Source of the DNA: Sulfurimonas sp.
Lineage (GTDB): Bacteria; Campylobacterota; Campylobacteria; Campylobacterales; Sulfurimonadaceae
Length of the DNA stretch: 64,000 nt
Reading direction: 5' to 3'
Assembly (NCBI GenBank): GCA_021648285.1
Contig: JAKITC010000003.1
Coordinates: 35,687-99,686 of the forward strand
Shown here: one piece after another, positions 36,447 through 45,375 of the stretch
Layout: every line of letters starts with the position of its first letter
Position numbering within the stretch: the stretch's first letter is position 1
The notes under the pieces: model-generated
Seen by the model: the letters and a program-made list of their open reading frames with translations, nothing else
Told to the model about the DNA's origin: nothing
Database searches by the model: none
Position numbers and translations under genes: made by a program

Positions 36447-38588
36447 ATGAAGTATAACGTTTACTGTGTTCCTAATATATTTAGCTTTGTTCTATTTTTC
36501 TTAATTAGTTTTACAAACCTGAATGCTCAAACAGAAGATCTTCTGTCATCTATTTCAAATGATATGAATCATTTTAATGAAGTTGCAACTGTTACAAAAA
36601 TAAATGAGCATTATCAGCCTTATGTTATCTCAACATTCAGTGGTAAAGATTTAGAAAAGTTAGGGATTGTAAACTTAGAAGAGGCTCTCTCTTTAGTTCC
36701 AGGCGTAGACATGGCTACAGATAATACGGAAGTTAAAACACCTATCTTTCGTGGTTCAAACCCACAAGCTTATGGACAATCAAAACTCTTCATAGATGGT
36801 GTTCCAGCGAACAATCTCTTTTTTGACTCATACTCAGAACATCTAAAAATGCCAATTGAGATGATAAAGCGTATAGAAGTAGTTCGTGGGCCTGGAAGTA
36901 AGACAAACGGTTACAACGCTTATGCAGGTTCTATAAATGTCATAACTTACGCAGAAGATATAGATGGGTTTGGAAATGATGATTCTATAGTTGCAAAATA
37001 TGGCTCGTATAAATATGGAATGGTTGGGTTTGTTAAGAGTTATCAATTAGATACTTTTAACTTAACAACAGATTTTTACTACCAAAAAGATGATAAAACA
37101 CTTTATTCAGGTTTAGATGGTTATGGAAATGGTTATGCTGGTGCATATGCTTTTGATAATACATGGCTTGGAGTCTCTGGTAAAACTTTTATGTGGAGTG
37201 AAACTTTTTCTCTTGGCGTAACGCTAGATTTTAAAAATAACTTTTATGCAAAGCTTCGTCTTTTGGACCATACACAAGCAAGTGGACGTGGGATAAATCT
37301 TCATATAACTGATGATAAAAATTCGAGACTAAAGCAACCAAATCACTACCTAGAGTTAGGTTTTAAAGAATATGTAGGTGATTTTGACATAAATATAAAT
37401 GGTGGTGTAAAGTATGATGCTTTTGATAGTTATGCTAAGCTAGCGCCAGATGGAACAAGACTCTTTGATTATCCACTATATTTAGCTTATTTAGCAGCTG
37501 GAGATAATGCAAATGCAATAGCAACTTATCTAACTGCAACAACATACCCAGATGGTGCATATGGAATTGCTATTGCTAAGCAACTTACTTATTATCAATC
37601 TTCTTTTATAGAGTATGATGGCATTGAGAACCATAATATTAGTTTAGGTTATAGAGTTAGTAAAGAAAAAACAACAGATTCGATTCACAAACTTACTAGT
37701 TATGCTACTGGGGTTGAATTAGTTGATTATTCAGATAGTTTACCTTTTTTTAACAAAAATGCAGAACGAAACATAGTATCTTTGTTTTTTGAAGATGCAT
37801 ATACATATAGTGATTCACTAAGTTTTTTACTTGGTTTTAATTACGAAAAAGCTTCAAAAACAAAAGCGCAGTATGAACCAAAAATCTCACTGGTTTACCA
37901 ACCAAACAGAAGTAACATCTTTAAACTTCTTTATGCAGAGTCACATAGAAACCCATCATGGCAAGAGACATTTACAGGAAACAATGACTCAAGAAATGGA
38001 AGTGAAGGTTTTGAACCTGAAACGGTAAAGGCTTATGAGGCAGCATATATTTACAAAATAGATACTTCAAGGCATTTACAAGCGAATCTATTTTACTTAA
38101 AAAACAGTGATCAGCTTCAGGTAGTTGATGCTATTGGAACATTTGAAAATGTTGGAGAGACTACCATCTACGGTCTAGAACTAGAATATAAAGGTTACAT
38201 AACTTCTAACGATATGTTTTACTTTAACTACTCATATACCGATGGTAAAGAGACAAATACTAATTATCTCTCAAATGTAGCACAACATATGGCTAAGGGT
38301 TATTATAGTTATGACATCACAAGTGAATTATCTCTTAGTACAGTTATGAAGTACATAGGTGAGAAAAAACGCTCATCAACTGACACTAGAACTGAGGCAC
38401 TTAAAGCTTATAGCAAAGTTGATCTGACGACCAGATATGATAATAAAAAATATGACTTTAGTGTTACGGCTAGTATAAAAAATGTCTTTGATAGTGATAT
38501 AAGATTTACCTCAAAACAATTTACTTATGATGATGATTACCATCAAGAGGGTAGAAACTTTATGATTACCCTAAAGAAGGAGTTTTAA
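36447..38588 (+). CDS. TonB-dependent outer-membrane receptor, copy 1
   Basis: A 713-residue receptor. A signal peptide (about 1-27) is followed by a plug domain with the FLE-like MATDNTEVKTPIFRG, IDGVPANNLFF and IKRIEVVRGPGSKTNGYNAYAGSINVIT, then a 22-strand barrel ending in Phe (ITLKKEF). The family takes up siderophores, vitamin B12 or other ligands with energy from TonB. The mature N-terminus EDLLSSISNDMNHFNEVATVTKI parallels the second receptor at 54 kb. It lies downstream of the PPTase and 0 bp before the YfiR-like gene. Uptake of the NRPS product is a natural guess, but the ligand cannot be read from sequence. Confidence 0.88.
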   Translation: MKYNVYCVPNIFSFVLFFLISFTNLNAQTEDLLSSISNDMNHFNEVATVTKINEHYQPYVISTFSGKDLEKLGIVNLEEALSLVPGVDMATDNTEVKTPIFRGSNPQAYGQSKLFIDGVPANNLFFDSYSEHLKMPIEMIKRIEVVRGPGSKTNGYNAYAGSINVITYAEDIDGFGNDDSIVAKYGSYKYGMVGFVKSYQLDTFNLTTDFYYQKDDKTLYSGLDGYGNGYAGAYAFDNTWLGVSGKTFMWSETFSLGVTLDFKNNFYAKLRLLDHTQASGRGINLHITDDKNSRLKQPNHYLELGFKEYVGDFDININGGVKYDAFDSYAKLAPDGTRLFDYPLYLAYLAAGDNANAIATYLTATTYPDGAYGIAIAKQLTYYQSSFIEYDGIENHNISLGYRVSKEKTTDSIHKLTSYATGVELVDYSDSLPFFNKNAERNIVSLFFEDAYTYSDSLSFLLGFNYEKASKTKAQYEPKISLVYQPNRSNIFKLLYAESHRNPSWQETFTGNNDSRNGSEGFEPETVKAYEAAYIYKIDTSRHLQANLFYLKNSDQLQVVDAIGTFENVGETTIYGLELEYKGYITSNDMFYFNYSYTDGKETNTNYLSNVAQHMAKGYYSYDITSELSLSTVMKYIGEKKRSSTDTRTEALKAYSKVDLTTRYDNKKYDFSVTASIKNVFDSDIRFTSKQFTYDDDYHQEGRNFMITLKKEF

Positions 38589-39131
38589 ATGCGTATTTTA
38601 GCTTTAATACTTCTATTTGGTTCTTTACTTTTTGGATCTAATTATAATTATATTTTACTAGAAGCTCAAGCTACTATCTTTCCTAAAATTATGCTACTTG
38701 ACAAAAGGTTAGAAGAAAAACTAGTTGATGGTAAGATTGTGTTTATAGTAGTATATGAAAAAAGTGATCATACTACAGCCCTTGAAATAAGCAGGTTGAT
38801 AAAATCTATATATATAAATAATATGGATAAATATAAATATATAGTAGAGTTAGTAGAGTTTACAGATCTGACAAATTCTACAGAGGCTACCGCTATTTAT
38901 GCATTAAACTCAAATTCTCATATTGCTAATGCGGCAAAAATAGCAAATGAAAAAGGGATTATTGCTTTTTCCTATGACAATAACAATCTAAAAAAAGGTA
39001 TGTTATTTTCTTTAATGTTAGAAAAATCTACAGTTCTTTATTTAAACAAAGATAATATACCTAAAAAGAAAGTTGATTTTGTAGACTCCCTTTACCAAAT
39101 AGTAAGGTTTATCGATAAAGACAATGGTTAA
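38589..39131 (+). CDS. YfiR-like periplasmic protein, copy 1
   Basis: A 180-residue secreted protein (signal peptide 1-16). The pattern of an N-terminal helix with FPK, a central strand-rich part, and a C-terminal GIIAFSYDNNNLKKGMLFSLMLEK-VLYLN segment resembles the YfiR/DUF4154 family, periplasmic regulators of membrane signal proteins. The gene begins immediately after the receptor stop codon, so it is cotranscribed. A similar receptor/YfiR-like arrangement recurs at 54-58 kb, there with a histidine kinase. Family assignment is by pattern only. Confidence 0.55.
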   Translation: MRILALILLFGSLLFGSNYNYILLEAQATIFPKIMLLDKRLEEKLVDGKIVFIVVYEKSDHTTALEISRLIKSIYINNMDKYKYIVELVEFTDLTNSTEATAIYALNSNSHIANAAKIANEKGIIAFSYDNNNLKKGMLFSLMLEKSTVLYLNKDNIPKKKVDFVDSLYQIVRFIDKDNG

Positions 39132-39190
39132 TAAGAGAGTACTACATTACTATTTTGTTCCAATTAGATACATTTTAATTAAAAATAGTA

Positions 39191-39245
39191 GTATAGTGCT
39201 ATATTTAATATGTTTTATATAGTAATATAGTTGTATAGTGCTATA
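39191..39245 (+). promoter_or_regulatory. Two HipB-type operator palindromes
   Basis: GTATAGTGCTATA occurs at 39191-39203 and 39233-39245, exactly 42 bp (four helical turns) apart. Each holds the palindrome TATAG-TG-CTATA, and TATAG-TAA-TATAG lies between. The second copy ends 12 bp before the HTH gene start. This fits autoregulation by a HipB/HipA complex. Confidence 0.7.
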
Positions 39246-39257
39246 AAAGGATAACTG

Positions 39258-39509
39258 ATGCGTAAAACGAGAAGTGTTGTAAAAACAGATAAACCGCTAA
39301 GTGATTCTATTACAACATCAAAGGACTTAGGTGATGCAATTAGATACAAAAGAACCAGTCTTGGACTATCAATAAAAAAAACTTCATCATTATGCGGTAT
39401 CAGTGATAAAACTCTTCAAGCTATAGAAAAAGGAAATGAGAGTAAATTTTCAACAATATTAAATCTCACGAATATGTTGGGCTTAAAATTTAAAATAAGT
39501 GGACTGTAG
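39258..39509 (+). CDS. hipB: HipB-like helix-turn-helix antitoxin
   Basis: An 83-residue Xre-family DNA-binding protein: LGDAIRYKRTSLGLSIKKTSSLCGISDKTLQAIEKGNESKF gives a standard five-helix HTH. It lies 2 bp before hipA and has an AAAGGA ribosome site. HipB binds HipA and represses the operon; the palindromes upstream are its likely targets. Confidence 0.85.
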   Translation: MRKTRSVVKTDKPLSDSITTSKDLGDAIRYKRTSLGLSIKKTSSLCGISDKTLQAIEKGNESKFSTILNLTNMLGLKFKISGL

Positions 39510-39511
39510 AG

Positions 39512-40996
39512 ATGGAAAAATTACATATATTTTATAGGGTTACACTAGTTGGTGCCATTGATTATGACCCATTATCGAATGAATACTCTTTTGAATATGA
39601 TATTGAATGGATAAAGAACGGATTTGAACTTAGTCCAGCATTAAAATTTAAAGGCTTTAAAAAAGATGCAATTAAATTGTTTATTGAAAATTTATTACCA
39701 GAAGGTGAAAGTTTAGATGATTTAAGTAGGTATTTTCAAATATCTAAAAGCAATAAATTTGCATTACTCAAAAAAATAGGACTTGATACAACAGGTGCTT
39801 TAATGTTTTTACCAGATGATACTTATAATATTAGCACTTCTTTTAGAGAAGTAAGTGCTGATGAACTTAAAAAAAGAATAGAATCAAAAGATAAGGAACC
39901 TATTTCTATTTGGGATAAAAAGCTAAGATTGAGTGTTGCGGGAGTACAAGAAAAACTACCTATATCACTGATTGATTCAAAGATGGGCTTTGGCGAGGGT
40001 GACTTATGTTCTACTCATATACTAAAATTTAATAGGCGTGGGGAAAACATAATACTTAATGAATACATATCTCTTAGATTGTGCAAAGAAATAGGGATTA
40101 ATGTAGCAAATGTTGAATATAAAGCTGTAGGTAAAGAGAATGTTCTGTATGTCCAAAGATTCGATAGAAAAATACTCGATAGTGATCATATACAAAGAAC
40201 TCATGTTATAGATGCTGTTCAAGCGCTTGGATTGCCAGTCTCTTATAAATATGAAAGAGTATTTGGTTCTAATGAAGAAGTAAAAGATTTTAGAGAAGGG
40301 GTATCATGGCGTAAGCTTTTTAACTTATCTATAGAAGCAAAAATCCCTATTATTTATAAAGAGCAATTAATAATATGGAGCATTATAAATTTATGTTTAG
40401 GCAATAGTGATGCACATGGCAAGAATATATCTTTTTTTGTAGATAGAGATGGGCTAGAGATTGCACCATTTTATGATATTGTAAATATAACTATGTATCA
40501 AGAAAAGTATGAACAAGATATGGCAATGGCTATAAATGATAAATTTACATACAATATCAAAGCTTATGATTTTTTAGAATTTTTAAAACAAAATAATATT
40601 TCAAAGATACAATATTTTGAATATTTTGGAGAAATTATTATCAAGATAAGTAAAGAATTAGAAAAGTTTGATTTTATAGAAACAAAGTTATTTAAAGATG
40701 AAAAAGAGTTTTGCTTAAATTACAAAGAAAATATAATAAATCGGATAAATTTTTTAGTTGATGCTGTTAATGAGTTGAGATATCCTAAAAAAGATAAAGA
40801 TGAAACCAATAAAGAATTTTATGATGATTATGCAGATGATATACGTAAAACTTTAAATATAAAGAAAAAAATTGACGAAGATGAAATCAGTATGGAAAAA
40901 ATTATTGATAATTACATTCAAAAAGTAGAGAGGAAGAGTATTAAAAAGATTGCAATTACAGGGGTAAATGCCACTAACTTAAGCAAAAAAAAATGA
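39512..40996 (+). CDS. hipA: HipA-like serine/threonine kinase toxin
   Basis: A 494-residue HipA-family kinase. An N-terminal subdomain (1-115) is present, followed by the conserved SVAGVQEKLPI, HILKFNRR, RFDRK, the catalytic NSDAHGKN (Asp300, His302, Asn305) and APFYDIVN (metal-binding Asp). HipA of E. coli phosphorylates GltX and causes persistence; the target here is unknown. It is about 50 residues longer than E. coli HipA, with a Lys/Asp-rich tail. The low GC content and short spacing to hipB fit a mobile toxin-antitoxin module. Confidence 0.87.
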   Translation: MEKLHIFYRVTLVGAIDYDPLSNEYSFEYDIEWIKNGFELSPALKFKGFKKDAIKLFIENLLPEGESLDDLSRYFQISKSNKFALLKKIGLDTTGALMFLPDDTYNISTSFREVSADELKKRIESKDKEPISIWDKKLRLSVAGVQEKLPISLIDSKMGFGEGDLCSTHILKFNRRGENIILNEYISLRLCKEIGINVANVEYKAVGKENVLYVQRFDRKILDSDHIQRTHVIDAVQALGLPVSYKYERVFGSNEEVKDFREGVSWRKLFNLSIEAKIPIIYKEQLIIWSIINLCLGNSDAHGKNISFFVDRDGLEIAPFYDIVNITMYQEKYEQDMAMAINDKFTYNIKAYDFLEFLKQNNISKIQYFEYFGEIIIKISKELEKFDFIETKLFKDEKEFCLNYKENIINRINFLVDAVNELRYPKKDKDETNKEFYDDYADDIRKTLNIKKKIDEDEISMEKIIDNYIQKVERKSIKKIAITGVNATNLSKKK

Positions 40997-41080
40997 AATT
41001 CTTCAAGCAAAGCCAATCAAAATGAATAAATTTCTACTAAGTTTTATACTGATATACTCTTTTATATAAAAGGTTCCAAA

Positions 41081-41257
41081 ATGACAAACACTAAAATACA
41101 ATTAAACAAAATCGTTATTTCAGTAGCAGTGGCAATGTTACTAGCCATACTGTTTATAGGGTGTGCTGATAAAGCTACAGGTTCGAGCTATGATAATAAT
41201 AGTGCCAAATGGCAACAACTTAAATCAAAAGAAGCTGTCGAGAATATAGATAAATAA
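41081..41257 (+). CDS. Small lipoprotein (58 residues)
   Basis: A 58-codon frame beginning MTNTKIQLNKI, with a hydrophobic signal core and the lipobox LFIGC (Cys28), then a 30-residue mature peptide (ADKATGSSYDNNS... ending AVENIDK). A ribosome-site-like AAAAGG lies 8 bp upstream. It ends 9 bp from the convergent tonB stop. The lipobox and composition support a real gene; the function is unknown. It could work with TonB or belong to the hipA side. Confidence 0.6.
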   Translation: MTNTKIQLNKIVISVAVAMLLAILFIGCADKATGSSYDNNSAKWQQLKSKEAVENIDK

Positions 41258-41266
41258 TTTAGTTAA

Positions 41267-42016
41267 TTACTTCAAAGTATAGGTAATAGGAACATGCAGG
41301 GTTAATTTTTTTTGAGGTTTTGGAAATTTTCCAGAGAGACCCATTATGGTTTTCATAGCCGCTCGGCTCAGGATATCACTCTTTGATTTAATAATTTTTA
41401 TATCATAAACTTTTGCATCCATGTTCAATGTGAACTTTATAATCACTTCACCGGTTATATTTCTTTTTCTAGCGCTTCTTGGATAGTAAAGATTTTCTTT
41501 TAAGAGCTTGGCGATTTTTTCTGTGTTGATTTCAAGATACTGGGTTGATGATTTTTTTTGATTTGGTTTTTTAGTCTCTCTTTTGTGTTCTTTAACAATC
41601 TCTTTTACTATAACTGTTTTTTTAGCAGTTTCTTTTCTAGCAATTACTTTTTTTATAACATCAGCTTTAACAACTTTTTTTCTAATAACTCTTTTATTGA
41701 CAATAGCTAACTCTTGTGGAACCTCTTCCACAGCAAAATCATAGATTTTTACAGGCTCTTTAATAACTTTTCTGGCTATTTTTTTTGGCTTTGGCTTTGG
41801 CTTTGGTTTTGGCTTTTCAATCTTTTTTGGCTTTGGTTTTGGTTTTGGTTTAACAATCTCTGTTGTAGCAACAACATCGCTAAGTTTTAAATGAATTCTT
41901 TTTTTATTCTCTACTTTTTTGACATCAGAATAACTTTTCCATGCAAACAATACTGTTGCTATCAAAAGAGTATGAATGAAGATAGATATAAAAAGTGATT
42001 CAGGACGTTTTATCAT
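41267..42016 (-). CDS. tonB: Energy transducer TonB
   Basis: A 249-residue TonB: an N-terminal membrane anchor (about 8-25), a periplasm-spanning stretch of KPKPKP repeats (about 52-85) and a C-terminal TonB domain (about 165-249) with YPRSARKRNITGEVIIKFTLN. It passes proton-motive energy from ExbB-ExbD to TonB-dependent receptors such as the two in this window. No exbB or exbD is seen nearby. Confidence 0.9.
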   Translation of the reverse strand: MIKRPESLFISIFIHTLLIATVLFAWKSYSDVKKVENKKRIHLKLSDVVATTEIVKPKPKPKPKKIEKPKPKPKPKPKKIARKVIKEPVKIYDFAVEEVPQELAIVNKRVIRKKVVKADVIKKVIARKETAKKTVIVKEIVKEHKRETKKPNQKKSSTQYLEINTEKIAKLLKENLYYPRSARKRNITGEVIIKFTLNMDAKVYDIKIIKSKSDILSRAAMKTIMGLSGKFPKPQKKLTLHVPITYTLK

Positions 42017-42074
42017 AAGGGAAATAGTAACAAAAAAATTGTTACTACTTTGTTAAAGAGGTGGAATGTATAAA

Positions 42075-43250
42075 CTAAATAGCTCTTTTAAATTCTGGAT
42101 ATGCTTCTACACCACACTCATTAACATCCATTCCTTCAAGTTGATCATCATCAGCTGCTCTGAATCTTGATAATTTATTGATTACAAATAAAACAACGTA
42201 TGAAACACTAAAGGCAAAAACTGCAATAACTACGACACCCTTTAGTTGAGCCATAAATGAGATTTTTTCTACAAAAATTCCAACTGCTAAAGTTCCCCAT
42301 ATACCATTAACCAAGTGAACTGAAAGTGCTCCAACAGGGTCATCTAGGCGAAGCTTATCAAAAAGTGGAACTGCAAATACAACTAAAGCTCCACCAACTA
42401 ATCCAATCAATATAGGAGTGTACATGTCATACAGATCAGGTCCGGCAGTAACAGCGACCAGACCGCCTAAAGCGCCATTTAAAATCATTGTAATATCAAG
42501 AAGTTTGTATCTGAAATACATAATGAAACCGGCAATAATTGCACCGGCTAAACCGGCTGTATTTGTATTCATAATAGTTTTTGCAACTGTATTTGCATTT
42601 TCAACAGAAGATATTGAACCAACACTTCCACCATTGAAACCAAACCAGCCTATCCAAAGAAGAAGTGCTCCAAGAACAACAAGCGGAATATTTGAAGCGG
42701 GGATAACTTTGATTTTATCACCCACATAACGACCTTTTCTAGCACCAACTATCATTATGGCAGCTAAAAGAGCCCAACCACCTGTAGAGTGAATAACAGT
42801 TGAACCAGCTAAGTCATACATGTCAATATCGAGCATTGTGCCTGCAAGCATATCTGCACCCCAAGTAACATTTACAACTAGTGGATAGATTACAGCACCC
42901 ATAATAATAGTAAATATAGCTAAAGGAATTATACGAACACGCTCACTAACACCACCACTCATAATATTTACAGTCTTACCGACAAATGCCATTTGAAACA
43001 TAAATACTGCCCAAATACTCTGAGTATCGCTCTCCCATCCGCCAAATGCAAGCTCGTAGCCAACAAGTAAAAATGCCAAAGACGCTACAGCATAGATCAT
43101 TACATTTATGGTTAATACAGCAGAAACATTTTTTGTACGTACAAGTCCAGCTTCAAGCATAGCAAAACCCGGAACCATAAAAATTATTAAAACCATTGTG
43201 AATAGTGTGAAGAAAGTGTCGATGATGTATTTAAAATCAGCTTCTAACAT
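42075..43250 (-). CDS. amt: Ammonium transporter Amt, copy 1
   Basis: A 391-residue ammonium channel with 11 membrane helices and no signal peptide. Conserved signatures are PGFAMLEAGLVRTKN, FAFLVGYELAFGG-like early helices, and the twin-His helix DLAGSTVIHSTGGWALLAA. A TATAAT box on the minus strand (43284-43289) lies upstream. It lies next to PII and a second Amt, the usual context for AmtB-GlnK control. Confidence 0.9.
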   Translation of the reverse strand: MLEADFKYIIDTFFTLFTMVLIIFMVPGFAMLEAGLVRTKNVSAVLTINVMIYAVASLAFLLVGYELAFGGWESDTQSIWAVFMFQMAFVGKTVNIMSGGVSERVRIIPLAIFTIIMGAVIYPLVVNVTWGADMLAGTMLDIDMYDLAGSTVIHSTGGWALLAAIMIVGARKGRYVGDKIKVIPASNIPLVVLGALLLWIGWFGFNGGSVGSISSVENANTVAKTIMNTNTAGLAGAIIAGFIMYFRYKLLDITMILNGALGGLVAVTAGPDLYDMYTPILIGLVGGALVVFAVPLFDKLRLDDPVGALSVHLVNGIWGTLAVGIFVEKISFMAQLKGVVVIAVFAFSVSYVVLFVINKLSRFRAADDDQLEGMDVNECGVEAYPEFKRAI

Positions 43251-43283
43251 GTGAGAGTATCCTTGTATAAATTAAAAGCAATT

Positions 43284-43289
43284 ATTATA
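43284..43289 (-). promoter_or_regulatory. -10 box of amt copy 1
   Basis: TATAAT on the minus strand, 34 bp before the ATG at 43250. No clear -35 element is seen. Confidence 0.4.
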
Positions 43290-43377
43290 GCTTAAAAAAT
43301 ATCCAAGAAAAAAAAAGATTGATTAATTTTTAATCAGTTTGAAAAATAGTTAAAATACTCTACCCCAAAAGGGGTTA

Positions 43378-43466
43378 GCTTTTAGAATACTAACCAATGG
43401 CATTCTCCACGATGAGTTGCCTTAGCGGCTAGCGTAGTTGAAAGGGACGAGTTCCTTTCACGTTCT
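43378..43466 (-). repeat. Structured intergenic repeat, copy 2 (three hairpins)
   Basis: Inverted relative to copy 1. Hairpins are GAAAGG-GACGAGTT-CCTTTC (43440-43459), GCC-TTAGC-GGC (43419-43429), and GAATAC/GCATTC arms with a 9-base loop (43385-43405). The stems differ from copy 1 while pairing is kept. It lies between the glnB and amt stop-start gap. Confidence 0.7.
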
Positions 43467-43471
43467 AATTA

Positions 43472-43837
<366 letters not shown>

Positions 43838-43867
43838 CTAGCCATATTTATGGCGAAAATCAACTCT

Positions 43868-43921
43868 TTAGTAGCCATATCGACTCCAGCGTAGATAAAG
43901 GGACGAGTTCCTTTATCGTTC
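43868..43921 (-). repeat. Structured intergenic repeat, copy 3 (two hairpins)
   Basis: A shorter copy: GATAAAGG-GACGAGTT-CCTTTATC (43894-43917), with the same 8-base loop as copy 2 but a longer, altered stem, and AGCC-ATATC-GACT (43873-43885), which pairs fully only as minus-strand RNA through G-U. The third hairpin is missing. Confidence 0.6.
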
Positions 43922-43923
43922 AA

Positions 43924-45177
43924 TTATAGGTTGATAGCCTTTTCACCGTGAACAGTTTCATCAAGTCCACGACTCTCGATCTCTTCATCAACTCTACCAC
44001 CACCAGTAACAGCAGAGGCAATAAAATAAACAATTGCAGTAACAATACTACTATAAACTATTGTTAATCCAATAGCTTGAAGTTGACTTACAAGTTGAGA
44101 AGTCATATTATAGTCATCAGCCATTGCATAATCAGCTATGAAGATAGCAGTAGCAATTGAACCCCAAATACCAACAAGGCCGTGAATCCAGAATGCATCT
44201 AAAGAGTCATCGACTTTGAACATGTTTTTAAGTTTAGCGACACCCCAAAAACCAAGTGCTCCACCAACAAGACCAATAATAATTGCACCTTCAACACCGG
44301 CAGAACCTGAAGCAGGAGTAATTGCAACAAGACCGGCAACAGCACCAGAAGCGCCACCAACTATTGTAGCTTTTTTATACACTAACCACTCAACCATAAT
44401 CCATCCAATTACACCAAGGGACGCAGCAACATTTGTAACTAAAAATGCGGATGCAGCAACACCATCAGCAGCAACTTCACTGCCGGCATTAAAACCAAAC
44501 CAACCAAACCATAATAAAGCAGCACCAAGCGATACTAATACAGGTGAAAAAGGTTTAATTGCAACTTTGCCATAATCTTTTCTACGTCCAAGAATCATTG
44601 CAACAACAAAACCCGCAACACCGGCATTTAAGTGAACAACAGTACCACCGGCAAAATCCATCTCACCAAAGTTTAGTGTTTCACCACCACCCCATGCCCA
44701 GTGAGTGACAGGTGCGTAAACTGCAACTATCCATAAAGCAGCAAATACTATATAAGTAGAGAATTTAACTCTCTCTATCATAGAACCACTCGCAATTGCA
44801 ACAGCGATAGCTGCGAAAGTTCCTTGAAATGCTACAAATAACAACTCAGGAATAGTACCAGTTAAGCTATCTGATGTAATTCCTGAAAGTAAAACTTTTC
44901 CAGTACCGATTAAATCACCATCGCCAAATGCGATTGAGTAACCTACCAAAACCCATACCAAAGTACCAACAGCGTAAGCACCTAAACTCATACCTATAGT
45001 ATTAAGTACATTTTTACTACGAGTAAGACCACCGTAAAAAAGCGCTAGTCCCGCAGGTGTCATCAACATAACCAATGCTGTAGCAACTAGCATCCAAGCA
45101 GTGTCACCGCCACTTAATGTATCCTCTGCAAATACAATAGTTGGTAGTGCCAACAGAGCAAGTAAATATCTTTTCAT
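43924..45177 (-). CDS. amtB: Ammonium transporter Amt, copy 2
   Basis: A 417-residue AmtB-type channel with a cleavable signal peptide (MKRYLLALLALPTIVFA), as in E. coli AmtB. It shows GLALFYGGLTRSKNVLN, DFAGGTVVHLNAGVAGFV with the pore His, and the conserved GLDETVHGEKAINL tail that binds PII. A minus-strand TATAAT (45207-45212) lies upstream. It is closer to classical AmtB than copy 1. Confidence 0.92.
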   Translation of the reverse strand: MKRYLLALLALPTIVFAEDTLSGGDTAWMLVATALVMLMTPAGLALFYGGLTRSKNVLNTIGMSLGAYAVGTLVWVLVGYSIAFGDGDLIGTGKVLLSGITSDSLTGTIPELLFVAFQGTFAAIAVAIASGSMIERVKFSTYIVFAALWIVAVYAPVTHWAWGGGETLNFGEMDFAGGTVVHLNAGVAGFVVAMILGRRKDYGKVAIKPFSPVLVSLGAALLWFGWFGFNAGSEVAADGVAASAFLVTNVAASLGVIGWIMVEWLVYKKATIVGGASGAVAGLVAITPASGSAGVEGAIIIGLVGGALGFWGVAKLKNMFKVDDSLDAFWIHGLVGIWGSIATAIFIADYAMADDYNMTSQLVSQLQAIGLTIVYSSIVTAIVYFIASAVTGGGRVDEEIESRGLDETVHGEKAINL

Positions 45178-45206
45178 TTAAGTATCCTTATTGTTTAACT
45201 GCGCAA

Positions 45207-45212
45207 ATTATA
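45207..45212 (-). promoter_or_regulatory. -10 box of amtB
   Basis: TATAAT on the minus strand, 30 bp before the ATG at 45177, preceded by TTTTGGGTA. A weak TTG-rich -35 region is possible. Confidence 0.4.
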
Positions 45213-45375
45213 TACCCAAAACACAACTTATCAATCAAAATAATGATTAATTTTTAGGCAATTTGTTTTATACTGAAATAGTTACAATTTTTTATAAATT
45301 TACATAAATTTTCCAAATATATTAAGGGTTAATCAGATATTATAAACGAAATTATTTTTAAAGCTAGGTGGTTAT

